Positions 52,891-60,051 of a stretch of DNA of 64,000 nucleotides are shown here, in pieces (within the stretch, counting starts at the first letter, position 1; each line of letters opens with the position of its first letter). Under the pieces are notes generated by a model. It did no database searches. It worked only from the letters and a program-made list of their open reading frames with translations, and had not been told where the DNA came from. Position numbers and translations under genes: made by a program. Source of the stretch: Sphingobacteriales bacterium 44-15 (GTDB lineage Bacteria > Bacteroidota > Bacteroidia > Chitinophagales > Chitinophagaceae); contig MKWG01000011.1 in assembly GCA_001899685.1 (NCBI GenBank), forward strand, positions 1 through 64,000, given 5' to 3'.

Positions 52891-52914
52891 CAATTAGCTA
52901 CATGTAGTTAATTG
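52891..52914. promoter_or_regulatory. 24-bp palindrome upstream of the RND operon small genes
   Basis: CAATTAGCTACA and TGTAGTTAATTG form a dyad with 12-bp arms and one mismatch, 34 bp before the first small-gene start. It could be an operator or an attenuator between the DUF6660-like gene and the pump genes. No matching regulator is identified. Confidence 0.45.
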
Positions 52915-52945
52915 CCCTATCCAAGAAGAATTAAAAAGCGAAAAA

Positions 52946-53251
52946 TTACAACTGAGGAGGTTGCCAGATGGCAGATGGAATTTCAACAACTAGTGACGGC
53001 AGGAAAGTCACGTATGTAGGTTTAGACAAGATCTCTATAGAAGTATACTGTGTAAAGGTATGATTAACATAAAACCCTGCACAACAGGAACAAATGCAAA
53101 AGGGGGAACACCTGTCGCTGTTATTGTGAGAATGGCCCTGAGCTTTAGAAATTTCCAGTTTTGCTTTAGTGGAAAATGCAGGCGCATCGGTACAAGGCAA
53201 GCAGCTAAGTGCCATTATAATAAGTGATAATATGATAGCTCCAATACGCAT
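52946..53251 (-). CDS. Cys/His-rich exported protein, DUF6660-like
   Basis: The ATG at 53251 gives a signal peptide (MRIGAIILSLIIMALSC); the ORF-track start 46 codons upstream adds non-coding-like sequence. The mature part has LPCTDAPAF, GHSHNNSDRCSPFCICSCC and ends in hydrophobic IWQPPQL. I recognise the pattern of DUF6660 proteins found at the head of Bacteroidota cus-like operons. Six Cys and two His suggest copper binding. Confidence 0.7.
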   Translation of the reverse strand: MRIGAIILSLIIMALSCLPCTDAPAFSTKAKLEISKAQGHSHNNSDRCSPFCICSCCAGFYVNHTFTQYTSIEILSKPTYVTFLPSLVVEIPSAIWQPPQL

Positions 53252-53255
53252 GCGG

Positions 53256-53290
53256 CAAAAATAGAAGATTTTTTTGCAAAATTTACAAAA
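53256..53290 (-). promoter_or_regulatory. Promoter of the RND operon
   Basis: A -7 box TATTTTTG (53256-53263) and TTTTG (53286-53290) are spaced 22 bp, minus strand. The ATG lies only 4 bp downstream of the -7 box, implying leaderless mRNA. Confidence 0.6.
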
Positions 53291-53352
53291 CCATAATAAA
53301 TAAAATGAATACCTGTTGCAATTAGCACCTGCATATACAGGTTGCTCAATGA

Positions 53353-53598
53353 TTATGGTATTTCTAATAATACCGTTGTATTCTTGCAAATTTCGACAAG
53401 TATAGGGTCATCAATAGAAATATGAAAGCTATTTTGGGTAACCCGTTCATCCGGCACCAGTTCTTAGCTGGCCAATAAGCGGACATTGGGGTTATCTTTT
53501 AGCTCCGCTGGATTAGCGGCTTCAAATATTATTATAGATTTAAATCCTTTTATCTTTAAATCTTCCATTACAGCCAATGATAATTGCACCTTAATCAT
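53353..53598 (-). pseudogene. Small gene with in-frame stop
   Basis: An 82-codon frame runs from ATG 53598 to TAA 53353 with one internal TAA at 53464-53466. The two halves read naturally (LSLAVMEDLKIKGFKSIIIF, EAANPAELKDNPNVRLLAS / ELVPDERVTQNSFHI, DDPILVEICKN). Family unknown. It is likely a nonsense-inactivated gene. Confidence 0.55.
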
Positions 53599-53695
53599 AG
53601 CTAAAGATTGATTTTAAAAAAAATGCTTAATAGGGGGTGACAGCTAATGATATAAAGTTACATCCCTAAAAAGAGTTTACTTCTGAAAATAAAAA

Positions 53696-53715
53696 AGGTC
53701 GCATTTTGACGACCT
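53696..53715 (-). terminator. Terminator of the XRE regulator gene
   Basis: AGGTCG and CGACCT form a 6-bp stem with an 8-nt loop, 23 bp past the XRE stop, with a T-rich run on the minus strand. Confidence 0.7.
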
Positions 53716-53738
53716 GTTAATTATCCGTGCAATATCAG

Positions 53739-54182
53739 TTACTTCTTTTTTTCTCCCAACATCTTTTCCAACAACACAATCTTTTCGTCTTTTTCTTTCA
53801 CTAAAGCATCATACAATTTCTTTATTTCCTCAACTGCTTCAACATACTTATCAAGTGGGTTAAAATTGCAATGGTTATAATTTTCTCCGCCAGAAATAAT
53901 TGCACCAGTACTGGAATTAGCCCCCTCATGGTTATGCTGTATATAGAAAATTGTCCCTTCCTCATTAAAGTTCTTGATCGCCTCAACAGGCACTTTCAGG
54001 GTTTGGGCAATTTGTTCCAGTTGCTCCGGCTCAATAGTTTCTTTGCTTTCTAACACAGAAACACTTTGTTGGCTGATACCTAATGCATCGGCCAAAACCT
54101 CCTGCTTTATATGCAATATTTCCCGAATGCGTTTTACGGCCCTTCCATGATGTACTTTTTCAGGCATAATAGTGGTTGTCAT
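53739..54182 (-). CDS. XRE-family regulator with C-terminal coiled coil
   Basis: The ATG at 54182 is preferred over the GTG at 54188. The helix-turn-helix (residues 20-68: VLADALGISQQSVSVLE, then LEQIAQTLKVP) is followed by a Gly/Asn-rich segment (SSTGAIISGGENYNHCNFNP) and a C-terminal coiled coil (YVEAVEEIKKLYDALVKEKDEK). The gene diverges from the histidine kinase operon over a 224-bp gap packed with operator-like repeats, so it probably controls itself and that operon. Confidence 0.88.
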   Translation of the reverse strand: MTTTIMPEKVHHGRAVKRIREILHIKQEVLADALGISQQSVSVLESKETIEPEQLEQIAQTLKVPVEAIKNFNEEGTIFYIQHNHEGANSSTGAIISGGENYNHCNFNPLDKYVEAVEEIKKLYDALVKEKDEKIVLLEKMLGEKKK

Positions 54183-54187
54183 ACTCA

Positions 54188-54195
54188 CAAATATA
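54188..54195 (-). promoter_or_regulatory. -7 box of the XRE gene
   Basis: TATATTTG on the minus strand fits TAnnTTTG. The -33 position falls inside operator site 1 (54211-54223). The ATG at 54182 is 5 bp away, again leaderless-like. Confidence 0.55.
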
Positions 54196-54210
54196 TGAAA
54201 ATAAACAAAT

Positions 54211-54371
54211 TGGTGTTACACCAGTGAACCTTTGGTAGCATACCAAAAATCAGTGGTAATATACAATAAATTCCTGGTAACGTACAGGCATAATTGGTTC
54301 GATACAGCAGAAAAGCATGGTAATTTCCCATTCAATTATTGTAAAGACCGTCATGCTATTGTAAAATACAA
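54211..54371. promoter_or_regulatory. Phased array of eight operator-like 13-mers
   Basis: Starts at 54211, 54233, 54254, 54275, 54295, 54318, 54339 and 54359 (spacing 22, 21, 21, 20, 23, 21, 20 bp). Units: TGGTGTTACACCA, TGGTAGCATACCA, TGGTAATATACAA, TGGTAACGTACAG, TGGTTCGATACAG, TGGTAATTTCCCA, TTGTAAAGACCGT, TTGTAAAATACAA. Units 1, 2 and 8 are perfect dyads of the form TkGTAnnnTACmA. The whole XRE/histidine-kinase gap is filled. Confidence 0.75.
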
Positions 54372-54412
54372 GCTCTGATCTTGATTTTGCTATTAACCCA
54401 ATATAATGCCTC

Positions 54413-55408
54413 ATGAAGGACACAATTAAAGAGAAAATTCTGGCTAAATACCCGGAATGGCATCACAGGCCCTTTTTGTTCAACCAGGAAGAAATGGACA
54501 ATCCATTTCAGGTTTATAAGGAGTTTTTTGATGCCTATTCACTTCCAAATATAAGGGTTAAGCTCTGGGAATGGCTGCACAGCGCTTGCCATGATGAATA
54601 TGTAGAAGCGGTCAACCTCCTTACGCTTTACCGGCATTGTGAAAGACTGATTGAAGCCTCTCTGCTTATTTACGAAAGATGGAACCGGGAAGAAACAGGC
54701 CATTACCCCAAAGATAACATCATCCGCTCTATGGAACAGTTCTTTGGCATATTCTCCCATGAAATCAATACCCAGTTAGCTGGTATTAAACAATGTTATG
54801 AATGTATACAGCAGGGAAAAATTACTGATAAGGATAATACGGAATTTTATTTACAATCAATTCATACCATTAGCAGTAACACACTAAACGTATTGGATAA
54901 CCTGCTCACTACGGTAAAATTCCATGTCGGCAAATTGGACATCCGGCTGGAAAAAACAACTTTCCATTTAGGTTCCTGGGTAAAAACCATCACCCAACCC
55001 TTTGAGGCAGCTACTGCCACGGAGGATAGGCGTATTTGCCTCACCATACAGGACGCGGAAATTATTACCGACAAGGTAAAGCTGGGGCAAATACTGCATA
55101 ACCTGTTGGCAAACGCTCTAAAATTCGGTTCTCCCGATACCTGCATAACGGTAAAGTGCCATGCAGAAGGTGCGGAGCTTGTATTACAGGTGATCAATCA
55201 GGGCAACAGTATTCCTGCGGATAAAATGGCGGATTTGTTTAAACCCTATCAACAACTTGAAAGTAACTATGGCGGTACAGGATTGGGGCTGTACATCTGC
55301 CAGCTATATGCGGAGGTATTGGGTGGTAGCATAACGGTACAAAGCGAAGAAAAGGCCACAACCACTTTTACAGTATGTATACCCGATTGTGTTCCCCAAG
55401 AGCAATGA
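54413..55408 (+). CDS. Soluble sensor histidine kinase
   Basis: There is no membrane segment. An N-terminal 100-residue region of unknown fold (MDNPFQVYKEFFDAYSLPNI) precedes the H-box (SHEINTQLAGI, His near 119), N-box (NLLANALKFGSP), G-box (GGTGLGLYICQLYAE) and ends at residue 331. The kinase core is complete. No response regulator is adjacent; the next gene is a MNT-HEPN protein. It is probably expressed from the phased array region. Confidence 0.88.
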   Translation: MKDTIKEKILAKYPEWHHRPFLFNQEEMDNPFQVYKEFFDAYSLPNIRVKLWEWLHSACHDEYVEAVNLLTLYRHCERLIEASLLIYERWNREETGHYPKDNIIRSMEQFFGIFSHEINTQLAGIKQCYECIQQGKITDKDNTEFYLQSIHTISSNTLNVLDNLLTTVKFHVGKLDIRLEKTTFHLGSWVKTITQPFEAATATEDRRICLTIQDAEIITDKVKLGQILHNLLANALKFGSPDTCITVKCHAEGAELVLQVINQGNSIPADKMADLFKPYQQLESNYGGTGLGLYICQLYAEVLGGSITVQSEEKATTTFTVCIPDCVPQEQ

Positions 55409-55442
55409 CAGGGAAACCCGTTAACAATTAAAACTTACCTAT

Positions 55443-56351
55443 ATGCTTACTACCTTTCAGCACCTATCACCATCAGAATTAAGCAGGTTAGCGCAGTTGG
55501 TACAAAAGATAGTACAGGCCATCAACCCGGATAAAATTATTTGCTATGGTAGCCGCATTACTACCATGCAGGACTGGAGCCCCTTCATGGAAAGGGATGG
55601 GTATAAGGAAACCATACACCCTACCTACGATTTCCTGCTTATTACCAACAATGACGAAAAGAGGGCCGATCATGAGATCATCCAGGCTATAGAACAAGTG
55701 ACCACGCCAACAGGTTGCGCTGTAACCATCATTGTTCAACAATTAGCATCCGTGAATGAAGCATTAGAGAAAGGAGCACGATTTGTTACTGCTGTTTACA
55801 GTAAAGGCGTATTGGTATATAACGGTACCGGCTTGCCTTTAGCTATCCCGCAGGTAGAACTGGATATGTCTATTATAAGAAATAAGGTGGAAGCCTATTG
55901 GGATAAGTGTTTCAGCCAGGCACAACGTTTTTTTAAGACCGCCTCTTATTGTTTTGAAAATGAATGGTACGAACAGGCCACTTTTGACCTGCACCAGTCA
56001 GTACAGCATACCTGCATGGCATTGCTACGGGCTTTTACGGGGCACCGCTCTACTACTCATAATCTTTCCCGGTTGTTGGAACTGATCGGGAATTTTTCTT
56101 ATGAGCCTATTGTTGTTTTTCCCTGCATTACTAAAGAGGAAACCGATCTTTTCAATTTGTTGAACCGGGCTTATTCAGAAGCCCGTTATAACGAACAATA
56201 CGTAGTACCTGCGGGAAAAGCGACCATACTGATAGAACGGGTAAAGCAATTACTGGCTATAGCCGAACAGCTTTACCAGGAAAGACTGCTTACCCTGCAA
56301 AACGATCAACCTGTTTCTTTTCCTTTAATCAGTACCCATGCACAAGCGTAA
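55443..56351 (+). CDS. MNT-HEPN fusion protein
   Basis: Residues 1-140 resemble a minimal nucleotidyltransferase (CYGSRITTM, TYDFLLITNNDE), and residues 150-300 a HEPN domain (KCFSQAQRFFKTASYCFENEWYEQ, then DLHQSVQHTCMALL). The HEPN catalytic-like RxxxxH appears as RAFTGHRSTTH. In two-gene systems HEPN is an RNase toxin neutralised by AMPylating MNT; here both sit in one chain, with the MNT Asp pair modified. It lies 34 bp after the kinase gene. Confidence 0.75.
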   Translation: MLTTFQHLSPSELSRLAQLVQKIVQAINPDKIICYGSRITTMQDWSPFMERDGYKETIHPTYDFLLITNNDEKRADHEIIQAIEQVTTPTGCAVTIIVQQLASVNEALEKGARFVTAVYSKGVLVYNGTGLPLAIPQVELDMSIIRNKVEAYWDKCFSQAQRFFKTASYCFENEWYEQATFDLHQSVQHTCMALLRAFTGHRSTTHNLSRLLELIGNFSYEPIVVFPCITKEETDLFNLLNRAYSEARYNEQYVVPAGKATILIERVKQLLAIAEQLYQERLLTLQNDQPVSFPLISTHAQA

Positions 56352-56619
56352 AGAACATGACCTGGAATTTGAACAGCGGGTAAAAGCCAAACTGCAAGCT
56401 ATAGGTCGATACTTATATGCACTTAGGCATAGTCGGGAAAAAAGTTTAAAAGCCGTTGGAAAGTCAATAAAAATGTCGCCTGCACTGATTAGTAAAATAG
56501 AGAAAGGGGGGCATAATTTTAAACTGACCCAATTGTTCCGACTTGCTAAATATTATAAAGCATCAATTAAAGACATTTTCAAAGCTGACAATGAAACTGA
56601 TCACCTTTCTGCGAAATAG
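56338..56619 (+). CDS. Small XRE-like helix-turn-helix protein
   Basis: The 93 residues hold one XRE domain (IGRYLYALRHSREKSLKAVGKSIKMSPALISKIEKG, then FRLAKYYKASI). It overlaps the MNT-HEPN gene by 14 bp and the next gene by 29 bp, so it is part of the same operon. It may autoregulate the operon or partner the HEPN protein. Confidence 0.85.
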   Translation: MHKRKEHDLEFEQRVKAKLQAIGRYLYALRHSREKSLKAVGKSIKMSPALISKIEKGGHNFKLTQLFRLAKYYKASIKDIFKADNETDHLSAK

Positions 56620-57133
56620 TCTGTTCCCTGTAATTGCCCGGCAAAACAAACAGATTTTGACATTGCAAGATGAATTAAGTGAAGCTGTCCGACAATACCA
56701 GGAGCTCGCGGCCAAACAAAAAGGATTGTTAACTGAAATAGAATACCTGTATTATATACTGGTACATAGGAACGGGTATCGCTACCGGTTGCTTGTATTT
56801 CCGAAGTTACCTCCTTTATTATTTACCGCTGGGGCTCAAGGGGATAGAACCCATTTTATTTTATATATACCATGTGAATGCACAGAAATTGCCAGCCTGT
56901 CTGCCCGAAGGGTGGGCAGGACTTTGGTTATGGAAGAAATGGAAATCAACCAGGTTGTTTGTGAAAATAAGCACACCGGCACAGTACTGGTACAACAAAT
57001 CATAACGGAAGCCAGGGTTATGGGCATCGAGCAAATTACCGGTTCCTCCGGCATAGTTGCTGATGCCCGGTTTTCCGAAACTGTTCGGGTTGGGGAGATC
57101 ATTGGCTTATCCCTTCCCTATATTGTCCAATGA
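56591..57133 (+). CDS. Hypothetical protein with coiled coil
   Basis: The ATG at 56591 avoids a 16-residue extension into the HTH gene. The first 55 residues include a hydrophobic segment and a coiled coil (LTLQDELSEAVRQYQELAAKQK), followed by a 120-residue beta-rich domain (YRLLVFPKLPPLLFTAGAQG, FILYIPCECTEI). I do not recognise it. It is the last gene of the kinase/HEPN operon and overlaps the next, convergent gene by 16 bp. Confidence 0.6.
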   Translation: MKLITFLRNSLFPVIARQNKQILTLQDELSEAVRQYQELAAKQKGLLTEIEYLYYILVHRNGYRYRLLVFPKLPPLLFTAGAQGDRTHFILYIPCECTEIASLSARRVGRTLVMEEMEINQVVCENKHTGTVLVQQIITEARVMGIEQITGSSGIVADARFSETVRVGEIIGLSLPYIVQ

Positions 57134-57531
57134 TCCACCATGTGTTTTAATAATAAGTAGCAATAGGTAGCAATAATAATATATAGTATCCAGCGGAGCA
57201 CTACCGAATAATACTCCCGTGAATTGTGTTCAGGGAAGAACAGGAACCGCTTACTTTGTATGATGTTTTTGGGTTGTTCTCCAATGATCGTCTTTACGTC
57301 ATTCATACTCTGCGATACAATTTTCTGAATGGGGGCAGTATCGACTGGTGGCGAAATTACTTTGAAATTTTCCAATTTCTTTTCAAAGCTGTTTGTCTTT
57401 TCTTCCAGCGAAGCAACAGCCTTTTTCAGATTATCAACCTGTTTCTCCATTTCCATCTGCTGTTCAGTAAATTCCCTCAGTACCAGCTCCAGGTTGTCCT
57501 TTTCTATATTCTCCATATTCCTCATGTTCAT
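57118..57531 (-). CDS. Coiled-coil membrane protein of mobilization cassette
   Basis: A long coiled coil (QQMEMEKQVDNLKKAVASLEE, then TNSFEKKLENF) precedes a C-terminal membrane helix (SVVLRWILYIIIATYCYLL). Genes of this type sit next to relaxases in Bacteroidota mobilizable elements. It starts 31 bp after the relaxase and may be translated from MNMRNM or the next Met. Its stop overlaps that of the opposing gene. Confidence 0.7.
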   Translation of the reverse strand: MNMRNMENIEKDNLELVLREFTEQQMEMEKQVDNLKKAVASLEEKTNSFEKKLENFKVISPPVDTAPIQKIVSQSMNDVKTIIGEQPKNIIQSKRFLFFPEHNSREYYSVVLRWILYIIIATYCYLLLKHMVDHWTI

Positions 57532-57562
57532 ACACCACTGTTTTATGAATTGATAAATTAGT

Positions 57563-58618
57563 TTACCATTTGGGACGCTTGTATTTCTTTTTGCGTTTGG
57601 CTTCTTTTAAAAGTTCCGGATTAATGGATTCGCCTGTATATTCCGGCTTCATTAAATCGTATAGCAAATGATTAAGCTGCTGCGTTATGAAGTTTATTTC
57701 CTGTTGTAACTGGAATGCCGGTGATTTTTCCTCCTGTGCTTTCTGCCAGGTTTGTAGTCGTAATTTTTGGGCAGGAGTATAAGCCCGGTATTTTGTAGTC
57801 TGTTGCCGTATGGCTGTTTCAAAGACTTCCCGTTTTGCCTGCTTAACGGACAACTCTTGTTTGAGGTGCAGGATCTGTTCAATTCTTGATAGTGAAAACC
57901 CCACTTCGCTGCCTTTTATTCTTACCTTCTTGTCATCGACAAAGGCAATACCCCGGCCTTTAATAACGGTATAACCCAATTTCCTCATTAGTTCTTCAAA
58001 ATCCTGGTACCAGGTCACCTGCTCCAGCGTTCGACGAATATCATTTTTTAATTTTTCCTTTCGTTTGTCCTGGCGTGGAATTAACCGTTGTTCCTTGGGC
58101 AGGAAAGCTCGCGGACTTAGTACTTCTTTTAGCTTGTACTGCTTCTCCAGCCTGCGGCAAAGTGCCGCCATCCGGCGGTAACTGTTACTGTCACTGGCTG
58201 CTATCCCATCATATCCTACCCGGTTAGCAACGATATGAATATGTTGCTCATTGGTGTCCTTGTGTAGGATGATCAGGTATTGGTTGTTTTCCACTTCAAA
58301 TTCCTTTACGCAAGCCTCACCTATTTCTATCATTAAATCAGGGGTGCAAGAATCACCTGGCGCCAGCCGGATGGCAAAATGAAAGACCGGTTTTTCCACC
58401 CGCTTGCTTAACCGGGCCACCTCTCTAAATTGTTCAGCCAACTCATATTTGTCGCCGAAACACTTATGATAGGCCAGTACCTCTGCCCGGTTCTTGTGCT
58501 GTAACCCATCCTGCAGGGACAACTGTTCTTTCTGTTCTTCAGTTAGCTCCAGTTTATCTTCCAGGTCATAACTGATACAACCTAAAAAATCCTTTCCCGT
58601 ATCTACATAGCCGATCAT
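57563..58618 (-). CDS. Relaxase/mobilization nuclease (MobA/VirD2-like)
   Basis: The N-terminal GYVDTGKDFLGC holds the likely catalytic Tyr region. The metal-binding triad reads LHKDTNEQHIHIVANR (His119, His126, His128). A Lys/Arg-rich C-terminal half (KRKEKLKNDIRR, KRKKKYKRPKW) binds DNA. This enzyme nicks oriT and pilots the strand during mobilization. It overlaps the MobC gene by 4 bp. The 351-residue length is typical for Bacteroidota relaxases of the MOBP type. Confidence 0.92.
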   Translation of the reverse strand: MIGYVDTGKDFLGCISYDLEDKLELTEEQKEQLSLQDGLQHKNRAEVLAYHKCFGDKYELAEQFREVARLSKRVEKPVFHFAIRLAPGDSCTPDLMIEIGEACVKEFEVENNQYLIILHKDTNEQHIHIVANRVGYDGIAASDSNSYRRMAALCRRLEKQYKLKEVLSPRAFLPKEQRLIPRQDKRKEKLKNDIRRTLEQVTWYQDFEELMRKLGYTVIKGRGIAFVDDKKVRIKGSEVGFSLSRIEQILHLKQELSVKQAKREVFETAIRQQTTKYRAYTPAQKLRLQTWQKAQEEKSPAFQLQQEINFITQQLNHLLYDLMKPEYTGESINPELLKEAKRKKKYKRPKW

Positions 58619-58998
58619 TGCAAATAATTTCTGATAAGGGTTACCAGTTCCTTTATTTTTTTACACAGCACAAGGAGGTCTGCCCGGTCAAGCGGTGTTA
58701 ATACATCGGTAACACTGTTGTGCTTTTTTGCAAGCTGGTTCAGGTTGGCCCCAATATGATTGAGCTCACCTGTAAGGGACAAAACTTCTTTAGGCAACGT
58801 TTTTACCCGACTGTCAACTTGTCCTTCCTTGCCCATTTGCAACAGATATTCCGATACGGTAAGGTTTACGCTTTTTGCTTTTGCTGCAATAATCATCTTA
58901 TCGTAACTGGTACATTTGAGCGTTATGATCTGGGTTTTCTTAACGTCCTTTTTAGGACGGCCACCCTTGTTCTTTGGGTGTTCATTCATCTGCTTCAT
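58615..58998 (-). CDS. MobC-like relaxosome protein
   Basis: The ATG at 58998 follows a rare GGAGG Shine-Dalgarno in TCAGGAGGGAAAGACT. GGRPKKDVKKTQIITLKCTS is the ribbon-helix-helix-like DNA-binding start, and NHIGANLNQLAKKHNS is the MobC signature. MobC opens DNA at oriT for the relaxase. It overlaps the relaxase by 4 bp. Candidate operator/oriT repeats lie just upstream. Confidence 0.88.
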   Translation of the reverse strand: MKQMNEHPKNKGGRPKKDVKKTQIITLKCTSYDKMIIAAKAKSVNLTVSEYLLQMGKEGQVDSRVKTLPKEVLSLTGELNHIGANLNQLAKKHNSVTDVLTPLDRADLLVLCKKIKELVTLIRNYLQ

Positions 58999-59020
58999 AG
59001 TCTTTCCCTCCTGATTTTTT

Positions 59021-59111
59021 GAATGCGATAGCATGAAAAAAATCCCTTTCCCGAATGCGGTAGCATGAGGGGCCGGCGTTTTGGTATTACCAAAACATAG
59101 CTGGCTCCCCG
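59021..59111. other. Candidate origin of transfer (oriT)
   Basis: Two copies of GAATGCGrTAGCATGA (59021-59036 and 59053-59068) each contain ATGC/GCAT arms. A hairpin with 9-bp perfect arms GTTTTGGTA (59078-59086) and TACCAAAAC (59088-59096) follows, flanked by imperfect GGGGCCGGC / GCTGGCTCCCC arms. Position directly upstream of mobC is the usual oriT place. Confidence 0.6.
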
Positions 59112-59221
59112 AACGTCAAAAAAACTGCTCACCTGCGGGGAGGTAATTTATACAGTATTCTCCCTTTATTAGCCTATTCTTTCGATGTTTTCTATACGGG
59201 CAAGGGTATATTGCTATCTGC

Positions 59222-59425
59222 GTGATTATTCATGTTTTTGCGTGTTTATTTGGACTTTGTTCATATACTGTTTCCTGGAACAAATACAAGCTGCTCATTG
59301 ACGATTCTTCCGCAACTTTTCCCGGTACCTTTGAAAAAGCAGAGGAATTACTGGCGGAAATTTTGTCAGTGCGGCCTGGTATTCTCCCAAAGAATGTTAC
59401 GGTTAAAGCAAGGTATCACGGTTGA
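59222..59425 (+). CDS. Doubtful small ORF
   Basis: The C-terminal 45 codons look protein-like (KLLIDDSSATFPGTFEKAEE, LLAEILSVRPGILPK) but the N-terminus does not, and there is no domain. It overlaps the opposite-strand gene at 59403 by 23 bp. Kept only because the rest of the 59112-59402 gap shows nothing else. Confidence 0.25.
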   Translation: MIIHVFACLFGLCSYTVSWNKYKLLIDDSSATFPGTFEKAEELLAEILSVRPGILPKNVTVKARYHG

Positions 59426-59777
59426 AAACCTTTGGACTATTTACCCCATGCCTGCGGATATTATCTTTTAAATCCAGCCACAAACGGATATTATAGTCTG
59501 CTATCTCAAAAATATCTGCCTCTGTTAGATGGTAAGGATTGATCATGTTGAAGATTGTTTTTTTCTGCGGCTGCTCACCGGTGGGTTTAGTTTCCTGTGA
59601 TACTTTGTTAGCATCAGTAGCAGGTTTAACTTCCTGTTGTTGTTCTATACACGAAAAAATATTCGGGGCATAACCTTCGCCAATCTGTAAGCTCTTACCA
59701 ATGGCAATACTGTTGCCAAACAATTTTATCTGCTTGCCACTGTTTAATATCAGTGTTCTTCTTTTAAATTCAGTCAT
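59403..59777 (-). CDS. Conserved hypothetical protein of mobilizable element
   Basis: An N-terminal beta segment (RTLILNSGKQIKLFGNSIAI, GKSLQIGEGYAPNIF), a Gln/Lys/Thr-rich linker and a C-terminal helical segment (YHLTEADIFEIADYNIRLWLDLKDNIR). I do not recognise it. It lies in the primase-to-mobC block, 28 bp after the next small gene, so it is likely co-transcribed with the replication/mobilization genes. Confidence 0.65.
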   Translation of the reverse strand: MTEFKRRTLILNSGKQIKLFGNSIAIGKSLQIGEGYAPNIFSCIEQQQEVKPATDANKVSQETKPTGEQPQKKTIFNMINPYHLTEADIFEIADYNIRLWLDLKDNIRRHGVNSPKVFNRDTLL

Positions 59778-59805
59778 GATTTTTCGTTTTAATAAGTGAA
59801 CAATT

Positions 59806-60021
59806 TCAAATGCCCTTTCCTTTTTTCCGGTGTTGTTGCCTGTGCTGCCTTCTTTGCAAGTCTACCAGTTCTATAAAAAAATCCTGTATGCTTCCAGGCC
59901 GGGTAGCTGCTACTGCTTTGCATTGTCTGGCAAATTCCTGCTCTTGTTCATTTCCGGGAGTGACTTCATATACCAGCACCTTGTTATTACCAACCGGCAA
60001 AATGATTTTTTCTTTTTTCAT
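59806..60021 (-). CDS. Small conserved hypothetical protein
   Basis: The 71 residues start with KKEKIILPVGNNKVLVYEV and end in a basic tail (QRRQHRQQHRKKGKGI), suggesting nucleic-acid binding. It lies 30 bp after the primase gene, same strand. No family recognised. Confidence 0.6.
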   Translation of the reverse strand: MKKEKIILPVGNNKVLVYEVTPGNEQEQEFARQCKAVAATRPGSIQDFFIELVDLQRRQHRQQHRKKGKGI

Positions 60022-60051
60022 TGGTTCAGTTTTTAAATGAAGAAATGTTTT

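Noticed and set aside
53353-53598. TAA readthrough or recoding in the small unknown gene
   Set aside because: TAA is a poor recoding stop and no stimulatory structure is visible; nonsense decay is simpler.
54211-54371. Array as a replication origin with iterons
   Set aside because: No Rep initiator is next to it; the XRE regulator is. Retained as an alternative but not the preferred reading.
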